Shown here: piece by piece, positions 54,753 through 63,268 of the stretch
How the letters are laid out: each line of letters opens with the position of its first letter
Numbering within the stretch: the first letter of the stretch is position 1
Source of the DNA: Arthrobacter sp. KBS0703
GTDB lineage: Bacteria; Actinomycetota; Actinomycetes; Actinomycetales; Micrococcaceae
Assembly: GCF_002008315.2 (NCBI RefSeq)
Contig: NZ_MVDG02000002.1
Coordinates: 62,001 to 126,000 of the forward strand
Length of the DNA stretch: 64,000 bases
Reading direction: 5' to 3'
Notes under the pieces: model-generated
What the model saw: only the letters and a program-made list of their open reading frames with translations
The model's database searches: none
What the model was told of the DNA's origin: nothing
Program-made: the position numbers and the translations under genes

Positions 54753-56729
54753 ATGACCACGCTGAGCAGGCCTCCGGCTGATCCGTCCGCCGCACGGCCC
54801 GGGGCCAGGGACAGATTCCGGAGCTGGCTGCTGTTCGGCCTTCAGGATGCCAAGGGCACCCACCAGGGTCCCGGCGCTGTGGGCGACGCGCACCTCAAGA
54901 AGCATTCGTGGTGGCAGGTGATGTGCCTGACAGGCGTCGACTACTTCTCGACCCTCGGTTACCAGCCGGCGATCGCCGCGCTTGCCGCCGGGGTGATCTC
55001 CCCGCTGGCCACGCTGGTGCTGGTGGCCGTCACCCTGTTCGGCGCCCTGCCCGTCTACCGCAGGGTTGCGGGCGAAAGCCACCGCGGCGAAGGATCCATC
55101 GCCATGCTTGAGCGGCTGCTGCCCCGCTGGGGCGGCAAGCTCCTCGTCCTGGTCCTTCTGGGCTTCGCGGCGACGGACTTCATGATCACCATGACGTTGT
55201 CGGCCGCCGACGCCACAGCACACGCGATCCAGAACCCCTTTGCGCCCGGCTGGCTGCAGGGACAAAACATTGTTGTCACCCTGTTCCTCCTTGCCCTGCT
55301 CGGAGCGGTGTTCCTGCGCGGATTCAAGGAGGCTATCGGCGTAGCCGTCGCGTTGGTGGCACTCTATCTGGGACTGAACGTGATCGTCGTCGCCGCCACG
55401 GTATTCGAGGCAGCAGCCCACCCGACGGCTGTCGGGGACTGGTGGCAAGCCCTGACAACCTCGCACGGAAGCCCCTTCATGGTGGTCGGCATTGCTCTGC
55501 TGGTATTTCCCAAACTCGCCCTTGGCCTGTCCGGCTTCGAGACGGGCGTCGCGGTGATGCCGCAGATCCAGGGCCGGCCCGGCGACACGGACGAGTACCC
55601 GGCAGGCAGGATCGAGGGAACCCGGAAACTGCTGACCACGGCCGCCGTCATCATGAGTTCGTTCCTGGTGACCACGAGCCTCACCACCGTGATCCTGATC
55701 CCGGCGCAGGAATTCGAGCCCGGCGGGCAGGCGAACGGCCGCGCCCTGGCGTTCTTGGCCCATGAATACCTGGGGAATGGCTTCGGCACCGTCTACGATG
55801 TCAGCACCATTGGCATCCTCTGGTTCGCCGGCGCCTCCGCGATGGCGGGACTGCTGAACCTCGTCCCGCGGTACCTGCCCCGGTACGGCATGGCGCCCGA
55901 ATGGGCCCGGGCTGTCCGCCCGTTGGTGCTGGTGTTCACGGCGATCGGGTTCCTGATCACCTATCTTTTCAACGCCGACGTCGATGCCCAGGGCGGCGCC
56001 TACGCCACCGGCGTCCTGGTGCTGATGACTTCCGCAGCGGTTGCCGTGACACTGTCGGCCCGGCGTCAGCAGCAGCACCGGCGGACCGTCGGCTTCGGGA
56101 TCATCGCAGTGGTTTTCATCTACACGACAGTCGCCAATGTCTTTGAACGGCCCGAAGGCCTCCGGATCGCGTCGTTCTTCATCCTGGGCATCATCGGGAT
56201 CTCCCTGCTCTCCCGTATCCTCCGTTCCTTCGAGCTGCATGCCACCCACGTCCACCTTGACCGGCAGGCGCTGGAATTCATGTCCTCGAACCTGGAGGGA
56301 CCCATCTCCATCATTGCCCACGAACCGCTCCGACTCAGCGCGCAGGCCTACCGGGACAAGCTGACATCGGCCATCGAGGTCAGCCATCTCCCGGTGGACT
56401 ACCAGGCGCTGTTCCTGGAAGTGATCGTGGACGATTCCTCCGATTTTGAAACAGCCTTGGAGGTCACCGGGGTGACCCGGCACGGCTACCAGATCCTGGA
56501 AGTGCACGGACCCGTGGTGCCCAACACCATCGCCTCCGTGCTGCTGCACATCCGGGACGTCACGGGGCTCATGCCGCACATCTATTTCCGCTGGACCGAG
56601 GGAAATCCAGTGGTGAACCTGCTGCGCTTCCTGTTCCTGGGCGAAGGCGAGATCGCACCGGTCACCCGCGAAGTGCTGCGCGAAGCCGAGCCTGACGTGT
56701 CGAGGCGGCCCTGGGTCCACGTGGGCTGA
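54753..56729 (+). CDS. APC-superfamily permease with C-terminal soluble domain
   Basis: A 658-residue membrane protein: a cytosolic N-terminus of about 50 residues, about 12 transmembrane helices (beginning [20 protein letters not shown], which matches the first APC helix), then a soluble region of about 150 residues after position 500 ([20 protein letters not shown] onward). Amino acids or potassium are the usual substrates. The tail of this class may regulate transport. GAGAGG precedes ATG 54753. No linked enzyme indicates the substrate. Confidence 0.82.
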   Translation: MTTLSRPPADPSAARPGARDRFRSWLLFGLQDAKGTHQGPGAVGDAHLKKHSWWQVMCLTGVDYFSTLGYQPAIAALAAGVISPLATLVLVAVTLFGALPVYRRVAGESHRGEGSIAMLERLLPRWGGKLLVLVLLGFAATDFMITMTLSAADATAHAIQNPFAPGWLQGQNIVVTLFLLALLGAVFLRGFKEAIGVAVALVALYLGLNVIVVAATVFEAAAHPTAVGDWWQALTTSHGSPFMVVGIALLVFPKLALGLSGFETGVAVMPQIQGRPGDTDEYPAGRIEGTRKLLTTAAVIMSSFLVTTSLTTVILIPAQEFEPGGQANGRALAFLAHEYLGNGFGTVYDVSTIGILWFAGASAMAGLLNLVPRYLPRYGMAPEWARAVRPLVLVFTAIGFLITYLFNADVDAQGGAYATGVLVLMTSAAVAVTLSARRQQQHRRTVGFGIIAVVFIYTTVANVFERPEGLRIASFFILGIIGISLLSRILRSFELHATHVHLDRQALEFMSSNLEGPISIIAHEPLRLSAQAYRDKLTSAIEVSHLPVDYQALFLEVIVDDSSDFETALEVTGVTRHGYQILEVHGPVVPNTIASVLLHIRDVTGLMPHIYFRWTEGNPVVNLLRFLFLGEGEIAPVTREVLREAEPDVSRRPWVHVG

Positions 56730-56780
56730 CCGCCCGCCGCACTGGGTCCGCGCGACTGATCCGAGGTCGGCTGATCCGAG

Positions 56781-57179
56781 TCAGATCTTGGCGTGCTGGC
56801 CGCGGCTGACCGGCCGGCCAAACGACGCCGCGCCCAGGAATTCCACGGCCACGAACGGCTCCGAACCCACCACCCATTCATTGTGGCCCGGCGGGATGGC
56901 GTACGTGTCGTTGGCGTGGATCGACGAGCGGACACCTTCCGGCGTTTCGACCTCCATCACCCCGGACACGCAGAAGCCGAGGTGGTTGTGCTGGCAGAAT
57001 GGTGTTTTTTCGGTGGGTTTAGAGCACTCGGACCACCGCCAGCCGGGGGCGAGGATGAGCCGCGCAACGGAATAGTCGTTCACGCTGACAAGGTCCACTT
57101 CGGCCTTGTCCGGGTAACGCTTCTTGTCGGGGACATCGAAGGACTTGACGGCAAAGGCGGTGACGATATTAGCGGTCAT
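56781..57179 (-). CDS. Single-domain cupin protein
   Basis: A 132-residue cupin. The two cupin motifs are HNHLGFCVSGVMEVETPEGV (metal-binding His/His) and YAIPPGHNEWVVGSEPFV (His). Likely a metal-binding small enzyme or binding protein; function unknown. A set of overlapping inverted repeats (57328-57355) in its upstream region is a candidate operator. It is convergent with the APC permease gene. Confidence 0.8.
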   Translation of the reverse strand: MTANIVTAFAVKSFDVPDKKRYPDKAEVDLVSVNDYSVARLILAPGWRWSECSKPTEKTPFCQHNHLGFCVSGVMEVETPEGVRSSIHANDTYAIPPGHNEWVVGSEPFVAVEFLGAASFGRPVSRGQHAKI

Positions 57180-57510
57180 GGGACGGCACCTGGGGCTAGG
57201 GTGAGACCTGGAATCAAGACATGAGGGCGCTGGCGTGAACCAGCTTGAGGAGTTGCGGCTGCCGACCGAGGCCTGTGTGTGCGAACAATCTGCAATTGCG
57301 CCGCCGCCCCCTCAGCGCACGTGCGTACAACAGATCCGTGTTGACGTAGTTCAACGTTAGCCGTCCTCCGGCCGAAGTCAATGGGCAAATGGGGCCCCCG
57401 CCGCTGCGGGGAGCAGGCAACTGCCGAACCGCGTTAAGCCGCCCGTCGCTCCCGGTTCATGACCGGCCCGTACCGTCACACCGGTCCGAACCAACGAGAG
57501 GGCCATCCCC
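57180..57510. other. Divergent intergenic region
   Basis: 331 bases between the cupin (-) and the DUF6454-like gene (+). No gene seen. Contains the three-half-site operator-like element at 57328-57355. Confidence 0.4.
57328..57355. promoter_or_regulatory. Overlapping inverted repeats (three half-sites)
   Basis: CAACA-N6-TGTTG (57328-57343) overlaps GTTGA-N6-TCAAC (57340-57355). The shared middle half-site makes a regularly spaced triplet, as expected for cooperative binding of a dimeric repressor. Confidence 0.45.
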
Positions 57511-58512
57511 ATGAAATCACTCCGCACCCGCAGCCTGGCCAAAGCCGTCATCGCGGCGGCCATTGCAGCGACAGCCATCGGCGGCGCCGCAGTCGCACAG
57601 GCGTCCCGGGACACCGGAAACGGTGGTGACCACCGCACGGCGGACACCGCCGTCGCAGACGCATTCACCGCCGTCGACCGCAACACGGCCTGGCAGCTCA
57701 CCAGCAGGCTCAAGCTGGACTTCCCCACCTTCCACACCGAAGGCATCGCCTTCTCGGAGGACCACATCTTCCTGTCCTCTGTGGAAATCCTCGAGCCAAC
57801 GGTGAAGTTCCCCAGCCCGCAGGGCGGCTACGACCGTACGGCCGGCAAAGGCAAGGGCCACCTGTTCGTCATGGACAAGGCGGGCAAGCTCCAGAAAGAC
57901 ATCGTGCTGGGCGAAGGCGACATGTACCACCCGGGCGGCATCGACTTCGACGGCACCAACGTGTGGGTCCCCGTGGCACAGTACCGGCCCAACAGCAGCT
58001 CCATCGTCTACCGGGTGGACGCAAAGTCCCTGGACGTGCGGAAGCAGTTCGAAGTCAAGGACCACTTCGGCGGCATTGTCATGGACAAGCAGTCCGGCCA
58101 CCTCATCGGCAACAGCTGGGGCTCACGGCGTTTCGCCGAGTGGACCCTGAAGGGCAAGGAGCTGAGCAGCTGGCAGAACCCGGACAACTTCATCGACTAC
58201 CAGGACTGCCAGTACGCGGCGGACTCCAAGATGCTCTGCGCCGGCGTGGCCAGCCTTCCGCAGATGCCCGCCGCGGGCGGTCCAGCCGCGAAGTACGATC
58301 TGGGCGGCATCGCCCTGATTGACAGCAGGACGCACGCCACGCTGCACAGCGTCCCGTTCCAGCAGTGGTCCGCCGACGGCCACGTGGCATCGCGCAATCC
58401 GTTCAAGATGACCGCCGCCGGCAACCACCTGACCATGCGCGTCGCACCGGACAATGCCGGCATGGCCACCGAGATCCTCACCTATGAGGCGACTGTGACG
58501 CCCGCCCGCTAA
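57511..58512 (+). CDS. Secreted DUF6454-like protein (beta-propeller)
   Basis: A 333-residue exported protein: signal peptide MKSLRTRSLAKAVIAAAIAA with cleavage near AQASR, then repeated beta-strand blades (FHTEGIAFSEDHIFLSSVEI, HPGGIDFDGTNVWVPVAQYR, DHFGGIVMDKQSGHLIGNSW) resembling a six-bladed propeller. GAGAGGG precedes the ATG. No enzymatic residues can be assigned. Family A and B hairpins follow. Confidence 0.75.
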   Translation: MKSLRTRSLAKAVIAAAIAATAIGGAAVAQASRDTGNGGDHRTADTAVADAFTAVDRNTAWQLTSRLKLDFPTFHTEGIAFSEDHIFLSSVEILEPTVKFPSPQGGYDRTAGKGKGHLFVMDKAGKLQKDIVLGEGDMYHPGGIDFDGTNVWVPVAQYRPNSSSIVYRVDAKSLDVRKQFEVKDHFGGIVMDKQSGHLIGNSWGSRRFAEWTLKGKELSSWQNPDNFIDYQDCQYAADSKMLCAGVASLPQMPAAGGPAAKYDLGGIALIDSRTHATLHSVPFQQWSADGHVASRNPFKMTAAGNHLTMRVAPDNAGMATEILTYEATVTPAR

Positions 58513-58520
58513 CCGCAGGC

Positions 58521-58610
58521 AGCGCGAACGAACACTTGGGCCCCCTTTTCCCAGGGGACTGGCCCAAACAGAAGCGGACGACGGCGGGACGCACCCGCCG
58601 TCGTCCGCTT
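58521..58610. terminator. Compound hairpin region (repeat families A and B)
   Basis: AGCGCGAACGAACACTTG at 58521-58538 is identical to the outer arm at 3473. It is followed by GGGCC/GGCCC pairing. Then GCGGACGACGGCGGG (58574-58588) pairs perfectly with CCCGCCGTCGTCCGC (58594-58608). It ends the DUF6454-like gene. Confidence 0.7.
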
Positions 58611-58808
58611 CCGTTTGCCCGCTTCCGTTCGTCCGGTTCCGTGCGTGCGGCGCCGACAGTTCTGCCGTTGTCCCTGGGGGCGCGTCATGATGACGAAATC
58701 TTCGATGTGAGCCGCTTCACACTGTAGCCTCGTGACAAATGTAGCCTAATCAACAACTTGTGATGCCCTCTTGGCAACACAGGATGGATCAGCCAGAGGG
58801 AGACCAGT

Positions 58809-60461
58809 GTGAAAAATGTTCAGCAAAAGGCCAAAGCCGGCCGAACCGGCCGCGTCAAGGTGACCGAGGTGGAAGCGTTCGGCATCGAACAAATTCCGGA
58901 GAAGGACCGGAACGCAAGCCCCTTTGACCTGTTCAGGGTCTCGTTCGGCGGCGCTAACACGTTTTCCACAGCGTTCCTCGGAGCGTTCCCCATCCTCTTC
59001 GGCCTCTCGTTCTGGCAGGGTCTGGCAGCGACAGTCCTCGGCCTGGTGGTGGGCGCGCTCCTGCTGGCGCCGATGGCCGTCTTCGGACCCACGAACGGCA
59101 CGAACAACGCGGTATCGTCCTCGGCCCATCTGGGCGTCCACGGCCGGGTCGTCGGCTCGTTCCTTTCGCTCCTGACCGCCACGGCCTTCTTCTCCATCTC
59201 GGTATGGAGCTCCGGCGACGCGCTGGTGGGAGGCCTTAACCGCCTGGTTGGCCTGCCCCAGGACATGGGCTCCTTTGCCGTGGCCTACGGGCTCTTCGGA
59301 GTTCTGGTGCTGGCCGTCTGCATCTACGGGTTCCGGTTCATGCTGCTCGTGAACAAGATCGCGGTAACGGCGGCCACCCTTCTGTTCGTGATCGGATACA
59401 TCGCGTTCGCAGGGGACCTGGACCTGAACTTTGCCGGCTCCTTCGGGGTGGGCCTGGACGGCCTCGGCGTAGCCGGTTTCATTCCTGCCTTCATCGGCGC
59501 CGCCCTCATCGTGATGTCCAACCCGATTTCCTTTGGAGCCTTCCTCGGCGACTGGGCTCGGTACATTCCCACGAACAAGCCCAAGCGCAAGGTCATGGGT
59601 GCCGCCCTCCTCGCGCAGCTGGCCACCCTTGTGCCGTTTGTCTTCGGGCTGGCGACGGCGTCCATCATCGCCACCAAGGCACCGGAGTTCATGGATCCGG
59701 CGGCCCCCAACTATGTGGGCGGGCTCCTGGCTGTGTCCCCCTCCTGGTACTTCGTCCCGCTCTGCGCGATCGCCCTGATCGGCGGCATGTCCACGGGCGC
59801 CTCCTCGCTGTACGGAACCGGACTGGATTTCAGCAGTGTCTTCCCGCGCTTTAACCGCGTGCAGGCCACTGTGTTCATCGGCGTACTCGCCATCGCGTTC
59901 ATATTCGTGGGCCGCTTCGCCTTCAACCTCGTCCAGAGCATCTCCACCTTCGCCACGCTGATTGTCACGTGCACGGCCCCCTGGATGGTGGTGATGATCA
60001 TCGGCTTCATTACCCGCCGGGGCTGGTACGACGCCGACGCCCTGCAGGTGTTCAACCGCCGCCAAACAGGCGGCCGCTACTGGTTCAATCATGGCTGGAA
60101 CCTGCGTGGAATGCTGGCGTGGCTGCTCAGCGCCGCGGCAGGCCTGTGCCTGGTCAATATGCCGGGACAGTTCCAGGGCCCGCTGGGCAACCTCGCCGGC
60201 GGCGTGGATATCAGCCTCCCGGCCTCCCTCGTCCTTGCCGCGGTGCTCTACGTGGGGATGCTGTGGATCTTCCCCGAACCCCGCGCCGTGTTTCCGGAGG
60301 CCGGTCCGCGCTGGATTCCCAGCCGGAACGTTGCCGTGCCGCCGGTGATGGACAGCGCCGGGCGCGCCGTTGCGCCGGGGCAGCCGGACCCGGGACTGCA
60401 GGAGCAGCCGACGCCGGCGGAGGACGACCGGGCGCTTACGAGCTCGGCGGTCCGGCCGTGA
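58809..60461 (+). CDS. NCS1 family purine/cytosine permease
   Basis: A 550-residue transporter with about 12 helices. The NCS1 N-terminal signature (ASPFDLFRVSFGGANTFSTA), MSNPISFGAFLGDWARYIP in the middle and the hydrophilic 60-residue tail are typical. Substrates of the family are cytosine, purines, hydantoin or thiamin precursors. Starts at GTG 58809 after GGGAGA. The cyclase-fusion gene overlaps its stop (GTGA), so the transported compound may be the cyclase's substrate. Confidence 0.88.
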   Translation: MKNVQQKAKAGRTGRVKVTEVEAFGIEQIPEKDRNASPFDLFRVSFGGANTFSTAFLGAFPILFGLSFWQGLAATVLGLVVGALLLAPMAVFGPTNGTNNAVSSSAHLGVHGRVVGSFLSLLTATAFFSISVWSSGDALVGGLNRLVGLPQDMGSFAVAYGLFGVLVLAVCIYGFRFMLLVNKIAVTAATLLFVIGYIAFAGDLDLNFAGSFGVGLDGLGVAGFIPAFIGAALIVMSNPISFGAFLGDWARYIPTNKPKRKVMGAALLAQLATLVPFVFGLATASIIATKAPEFMDPAAPNYVGGLLAVSPSWYFVPLCAIALIGGMSTGASSLYGTGLDFSSVFPRFNRVQATVFIGVLAIAFIFVGRFAFNLVQSISTFATLIVTCTAPWMVVMIIGFITRRGWYDADALQVFNRRQTGGRYWFNHGWNLRGMLAWLLSAAAGLCLVNMPGQFQGPLGNLAGGVDISLPASLVLAAVLYVGMLWIFPEPRAVFPEAGPRWIPSRNVAVPPVMDSAGRAVAPGQPDPGLQEQPTPAEDDRALTSSAVRP

Positions 60462-61633
60462 CATGGATGGATCTGAGCGTCCCGCTCCGGACAGGCATGC
60501 CCGTCTATCCCGGCGACCCGGAAGTGCGGATCTCGCCGGCGCTGACAGCCGACGGCGACGGTGCCAACGTGTTGTCCCTCGCCATCGGCTCCCACTCGGG
60601 GACGCATGTTGACGCGCCGTTCCACGTCCGGAATTCGCTGGCGGCACTCGACGCGCTGCCGCCGGCGCAGTTCAGCGGGCCCGTGGAGCTGATTGACGTG
60701 CGTAGCGCCGGTGCCGGCGGCGCCATCACCGCGGAACACCTGTCCGGGCTCGCGCCGGCCACGGCCGGGAATGACCGGCCCGGTCAGCCGGAGAGCATCC
60801 TGCTGCTCCGGACGGGGTTCGCAGAGCACTGGGGCTCCCCCGCCTACCTGGACCACCCGTGGCTCGACGCCTCCGCCGCCCAGCTGATCGTGGACCGCGG
60901 CTACCGAGCCGTCGGAGTGGATGCCCTGAGCGTGGACAGAACCGGGAGCCTCGCCGAAGACCAGGCCTTTCCGGCCCATCACATCCTCGCCGGCAACGGT
61001 TGCGTCATCGCCGAGAACCTCACCGGGCTGGACCAGGTCCAGCGGGCGCTGGCCAGCGGCACCGGCGTCGAGGTTTTCCTCTTCCCGCTCAGCATCCCCG
61101 ACGCCGACGGGGCACCGGTCCGGGCCATGGCGCGGACCGGACCGGCCAGCTTCGGGCACGAAGCGCCGTCCCGGCAGCCCGGTGCGCCGTCCCGGCAGCC
61201 GGAGAGCCGGGACCTGAGCCGGGCGGAGGTCCAGGAGGCCGCGGACGGGCTGATCGCAGCCTTCGCCGCGACGGACACGGAACGCTACTTCGCCGCCTTC
61301 AGCCCGTCAGCCACGTTCATTTTCCATCCCGAGCCGGAGGCACTGGGTTCCCGGAGCGAGTACCGGCAACTTTGGGACATGTGGGTCGGCTCGGGGTGGA
61401 AGGTGCTCGATTGCCGCAGCAGCGAGCAGAACATCCAGTTGCTTGGCTCCGCTGCCGTCTTCACGCACCGGGTGGCCACGGTGGTCCGGACTGGCCCGGA
61501 CGGCAGCACCCTGTCCACTGACGAACGGGAGACCATTGTGTTCACCCGGACCGGCGGCGGCGAGGTGGTTGCCGTCCACGAGCACCTCTCGGCAGTTCCG
61601 GGCCCTTCCGCGGACCCGGCCCTGCCGGGATAG
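60458..61633 (+). CDS. Cyclase family (kynurenine-formamidase-like) fused to a SnoaL/NTF2-like domain
   Basis: A 391-residue two-domain protein. Residues about 1-215 are a metal-dependent cyclase/amidohydrolase: DLSVPLRTGMPVYPGD and the metal motif HSGTHVDAPFH (HxGxHxDxPxH) are complete, with VFLFPLSIPDADGAPVRAMA closing the fold. A short linker with an internal duplication (PSRQPGAPSRQPES) leads to a C-terminal NTF2-like domain (LIAAFAATDTERYFAAFSPS to VVAVHEHLSAV). GTG 60458 overlaps the permease stop by four bases. Substrate unknown; hydrolysis of a cyclic amide imported by the NCS1 permease is a fair inference. Confidence 0.82.
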   Translation: MTWMDLSVPLRTGMPVYPGDPEVRISPALTADGDGANVLSLAIGSHSGTHVDAPFHVRNSLAALDALPPAQFSGPVELIDVRSAGAGGAITAEHLSGLAPATAGNDRPGQPESILLLRTGFAEHWGSPAYLDHPWLDASAAQLIVDRGYRAVGVDALSVDRTGSLAEDQAFPAHHILAGNGCVIAENLTGLDQVQRALASGTGVEVFLFPLSIPDADGAPVRAMARTGPASFGHEAPSRQPGAPSRQPESRDLSRAEVQEAADGLIAAFAATDTERYFAAFSPSATFIFHPEPEALGSRSEYRQLWDMWVGSGWKVLDCRSSEQNIQLLGSAAVFTHRVATVVRTGPDGSTLSTDERETIVFTRTGGGEVVAVHEHLSAVPGPSADPALPG

Positions 61634-61646
61634 CCGCCGGGAACGC

Positions 61647-61686
61647 AAGCGGACGACGGCGGGACGCACCGCCGTCGTTCCTTTCC
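61647..61686. terminator. Convergent-gene hairpin (repeat family B)
   Basis: AAGCGGACGACGGCGG pairs with CCGCCGTCGTTCCTTT, near-perfect in the inner 10 bases. It lies between the cyclase fusion and the amidotransferase stop codons. Confidence 0.6.
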
Positions 61687-61694
61687 GTCCGGGA

Positions 61695-62426
61695 CTACTT
61701 GCCGTAGACCTTCACGAAGTTCCGCAGGATCTTCATCGGCTCTGTTGCCGTGAACGTCCGGGCGGCCTCCATCAGTTCTTCGGCGGATTCCGGCGGGAAG
61801 TACCCTGCGTGACGGTAGATGTCGATCCTGGTCACCAGCCCTTCGGCGTCGAGTTCAGGATGGAACTGGGTGGCGTACAGGTTCTTCTTGATCCGGAACA
61901 TGTGCACCGGGCACGCGGCCGAGCTCGCGAGCAGCACGGCGTTCGGGGGCAGCACCGTGCACGCTTCCTTGTGGCCGGTGAAGGCTGTGAATTCGGCGGG
62001 CATGCCCGCCAGCAGCGGATCGTCCAGGCCTTCCGGGGTCAGGGTGATGGTCACGCCGCCCAGCTGCTCGCCGTAGGTCCGGTCGATGACCGCCCCCTGA
62101 TGCAGCCCCAGCGTGCCCACGCCGTAGCAGGCACCGAAGAAGGGGAAGTCCGTCGCAACGATCCGGTCCAGCAGCTTGGACAATTCCCGCTCCACGCGGT
62201 GCTGGGTTTCAGTCTTCTTTTCGGGCGGATCGCTGGACGTGAACGGGCTGCCGCCCACGATCACCCCGGAGTAGTCGTCCAGCTCCAGCTCAGGCAGCGG
62301 GGCCTGCTCCATCCGGATCCGCCTCAGCTGGCTCGCGTCCAGCCCGCCAAAGCGCAGGTAGGCCTCGTACTCTTCGTCCGCCGCGGTGTCCTCGGCCCGC
62401 GACGCGAGCAACAGAAACGGTTTCAC
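61695..62426 (-). CDS. Class I glutamine amidotransferase (GMP-synthase-like)
   Basis: A 243-residue single-domain GATase. The catalytic Cys is in FPFFGACYGVGTLG (about residue 100) and the His in ATQFHPELDAEG (about residue 190), with the acidic partner two residues later. The core VIVGGSPFTSSD is preceded by an N-terminal strand-helix unit. Annotated homologues are called GMP synthase-like but lack the synthetase; the ammonia acceptor is unknown. It lies 4 bases downstream of the FadR-type regulator on the same strand, so they are cotranscribed. Confidence 0.88.
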   Translation of the reverse strand: MKPFLLLASRAEDTAADEEYEAYLRFGGLDASQLRRIRMEQAPLPELELDDYSGVIVGGSPFTSSDPPEKKTETQHRVERELSKLLDRIVATDFPFFGACYGVGTLGLHQGAVIDRTYGEQLGGVTITLTPEGLDDPLLAGMPAEFTAFTGHKEACTVLPPNAVLLASSAACPVHMFRIKKNLYATQFHPELDAEGLVTRIDIYRHAGYFPPESAEELMEAARTFTATEPMKILRNFVKVYGK

Positions 62427-62430
62427 GGGC

Positions 62431-63132
62431 TTACTTCAGCAGTGCGACGTCGGAGACAAGGGTGATGTGGTCCAGCATGGCCGCCGCGGCGGCGTCGGCA
62501 TCCCGGGCCCTGATGGCGTCCGCAATCTTGCGGTGCGAGGCCAGCGACTGCTCCGGCCGGCCGGGCTGGCCGAGCGACTCGAGGCGGGTTTCCAGGATCA
62601 TCCCGGCAATGAAGGACATGAGCTGGGCCAGCACCGAGGAGTGCGCCGCTGCGGTGACAGCCTGGTGGAAAAGTTCGTCACCGTGCGCTCCCTTGGCGCC
62701 CGAGGCCACTTCCTCGGCCATCGCGTCGAGCGCCTTGTCGATGGCTTTCATGTCCGCGTCGGTCCGCCTTGCGGCAGCCAGCTCGGCAAGCTTGACCTCC
62801 AGCGTGCTGCGGGCTTCAACAATCTCGGGGAGCCTGCTGCTGTGCTCGCGCAGGCCCTTGATCACGGACGGAACATTCGGCCGGTAGACCAGCACCGCTC
62901 CGGTCCCGTGCTGGACGTCGATGACGCCAAGGACTTCCAGCGCAACCAACGCCTGGGCCAGCGTGGCCCGCGAGACGCCCAGCCGTTCGGCCAGGTCCCG
63001 CTCCGCGGGCAGCGTGTCCCCCGGTCCCAGCTCCGCGGCCTCAATGAAATCCATGAGCTGCTCCACCAGCTGCTCATAGAGGCGCGGCCGCGAGACGCGG
63101 GAAATCTGCTGCGTTGCTGTCTTCTTGGGCAT
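62431..63132 (-). CDS. FadR-subfamily GntR regulator
   Basis: A 233-residue regulator: winged helix (LPAERDLAERLGVSRATLAQ, near residues 41-60) and FCD domain (ELFHQAVTAAAHSSVLAQLM, SHRKIADAIRARDADAAAAA). It is divergent from the MatC-type carrier gene. The palindrome at 63192-63204 in the intergenic region is the likely operator, so control of the carrier and of its own operon is inferred; the effector may be a dicarboxylate. Confidence 0.88.
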   Translation of the reverse strand: MPKKTATQQISRVSRPRLYEQLVEQLMDFIEAAELGPGDTLPAERDLAERLGVSRATLAQALVALEVLGVIDVQHGTGAVLVYRPNVPSVIKGLREHSSRLPEIVEARSTLEVKLAELAAARRTDADMKAIDKALDAMAEEVASGAKGAHGDELFHQAVTAAAHSSVLAQLMSFIAGMILETRLESLGQPGRPEQSLASHRKIADAIRARDADAAAAAMLDHITLVSDVALLK

Positions 63133-63191
63133 GCAAGTCCTTCCGGCGACGTCGTCGGCACTAGCTTAGCGGAGAACTATTGACAAAGTCA

Positions 63192-63204
63192 CCTAGTGTC
63201 TAGG
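63192..63204. promoter_or_regulatory. Candidate GntR operator
   Basis: CCTAG-TGT-CTAGG, perfect arms, within 65 bases of both divergent start codons and next to TTGACA (63180-63185), a -35-like hexamer for the carrier gene. Confidence 0.55.
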
Positions 63205-63268
63205 AGGCTAGGCCAGTGAGCCAGTAATCCACATCACACCACCAATCTCTTGATCCGGAGGAACAAAG

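Noticed and set aside
54654..56720. 688-codon open frame opposite the APC permease
   Set aside because: Antisense of a clear membrane protein; translation is hydrophilic and low-complexity.
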